DNA of 64,000 nucleotides, taken from the NCBI RefSeq assembly GCF_003751945.1, contig NZ_RJKL01000001.1, positions 744,001 to 808,000 on the forward strand, given 5' to 3'. Numbering within the stretch: position 1 is the stretch's first letter; the number at the start of each line of letters is the position of its first letter. The translations under genes and the position numbers were made by a program. Source of the DNA: Couchioplanes caeruleus. Lineage in GTDB: Bacteria > Actinomycetota > Actinomycetes > Mycobacteriales > Micromonosporaceae. The notes under the pieces are model-generated. The model saw only the letters and a program-made list of their open reading frames with translations, was not told the DNA's origin and searched no databases. Shown here piece after piece: positions 63,460 through 64,000 of this stretch.

Positions 63460-64000
63460 CGCGCCCTCCCAGCCGGTGCAGGCAGTGTTCGGCGCCGCCG
63501 AGACGGCGGGCCAGGTCGCGCAGCAGGGCGCCGTAGCGGTGCAGCGGGTAGTCGGCGGCCAGGCCCAGGCCGCCGTGCAGGTGGTGGCAGGAGCGCAGGG
63601 CCGCGAGCGCCTCGCTGGTCAGCCAGTACGCGGCGACCCACAGATCGTCGTCCGCGGCCTCGTGGGAGGTGTCCAGGCCCCAGCAGGCGGCCAGCACGGC
63701 GAGGTGCAGCGTGCGCGAGGTGACGTACACGTCGGCGATCTGCTGGGCGACCGCCTGGAAGGTAGCGAGCGGGCGTCCGAACTGCTGCCTGCTCCGCACG
63801 TGGCTGGCGGTCAACCGCAACGCCCCGGCCAGCGCGCCGTCGCCGGCGGCGCAGGTCGCGGCGACGGCACAGCGGTGCAGGTCGGCGACGCACCGTCCGT
63901 CGGCGGCGGGACCGAGCGGCTCCGCGACCACCGCATCCATCCGTACGGTGAACTCCGCGATGCCGGACGACGTGGCCGAGCGCCGCAGCGTGACGCCGTG
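63440..64000 (-). CDS. fadE28: Acyl-CoA dehydrogenase FadE28 (ChsE1 subunit), C-terminal part
   Basis: About 186 C-terminal residues are visible; the gene continues past the right edge. ALRLTASHVRSRQQFGRPLATFQAVAQQIADVYV and LHGGLGLAADYPLHRYGALLRDLARRLGGAE are typical of the short, FAD-binding partner subunits (FadE28, Rv3544c). Overlaps fadE29 by 20 bases. Any KstR operator for this operon would lie outside the window. Confidence 0.88.
   Translation of the reverse strand, partial: HGVTLRRSATSSGIAEFTVRMDAVVAEPLGPAADGRCVADLHRCAVAATCAAGDGALAGALRLTASHVRSRQQFGRPLATFQAVAQQIADVYVTSRTLHLAVLAACWGLDTSHEAADDDLWVAAYWLTSEALAALRSCHHLHGGLGLAADYPLHRYGALLRDLARRLGGAEHCLHRLGGRVVHRPV

Overview
The window is very GC-rich, uses GTG (and one TTG) starts freely, has many 4-base start/stop overlaps and strong third-position GC. 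It looks like the chromosome of an actinomycete, probably in the Micromonosporaceae (Actinoplanes-like); the genus is inference. Almost the whole window is a steroid (cholesterol/sterol) degradation supercluster. Gene names below follow Mycobacterium tuberculosis orthologues recognised from protein sequence by memory; no database search was run.

Layout. 1-615: start of a secreted protein running off the left edge, then degraded sequence. 616-11552: an alcohol dehydrogenase/F420 oxidoreductase operon, kstR2, and part of the KstR2 (rings C/D) regulon: two SDRs, a PNPOx-like protein, an aldehyde dehydrogenase, an Rv3549c-like SDR, echA20 and ipdA-ipdB-ipdC. 11536-19012: fadA6, the side-chain dehydrogenase pair fadE26-fadE27, an F420 oxidoreductase, and the trio Rv3531c-Rv3530c-Rv3529c. 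19091-22095: an alcohol dehydrogenase and a secreted glycoside-hydrolase-like protein. 22121-33011: side-chain degradation (fadD19, echA19, another acyl-CoA synthetase, Rv3521-ltp4-ltp3, cyp125, fadA5). 33117-40730: the second KstR2 block (ipdF, fadE30, fadD3, a crotonase, fadE31-32-33). 40737-45031: unrelated genes (ricin-type lectin, methyltransferase) and a small degraded island flanked by a 43-bp duplicate of the hsaB 3' end. 45032-57130: ring A/B degradation (hsaB, hsaC, hsaD, hsaA; kshA, a CxxC protein, kshB; hsaF, hsaG, hsaE; a second steroid dehydrogenase; kstD). 57324-58803: a compact unit not obviously related to steroids, with an intramembrane M50 metalloprotease followed by two paralogous Arg-rich micro-ORFs (15 and 17 codons). 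58883-59878: PNPOx-like protein and a broken gene. 59879-64000: ltp2, a fused chsH2-chsH1 hydratase, fadE29 and fadE28 (runs off the right edge).

How it works together: KshAB and KstD open ring B, HsaAB hydroxylates and HsaC cleaves ring A, HsaD splits off the HIP unit, and HsaE/F/G take the C5 fragment to pyruvate and propionyl-CoA. CYP125 and FadD19 activate the side chain. FadE26/27, EchA19, FadA5, FadE28/29, ChsH and Ltp2 shorten it. FadD3, FadE30, IpdF, EchA20, IpdABC and FadA6 degrade rings C/D. Regulation is written in the DNA: ten 14-bp sites fitting TnnAACnnGTTnnA (KstR-type, two with one mismatch) and four to five sites fitting AnCAAGnnCTTGnT (KstR2-type) sit in front of nearly every transcription unit. 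kstR2 is present; kstR is not in the window.

The most novel-looking element is the M50 protease/twin micro-peptide unit. Other points of interest are the fused ChsH2-ChsH1, the hsaB-tail duplication around the island, and a terminator-like hairpin in the leader of the glycoside-hydrolase gene.
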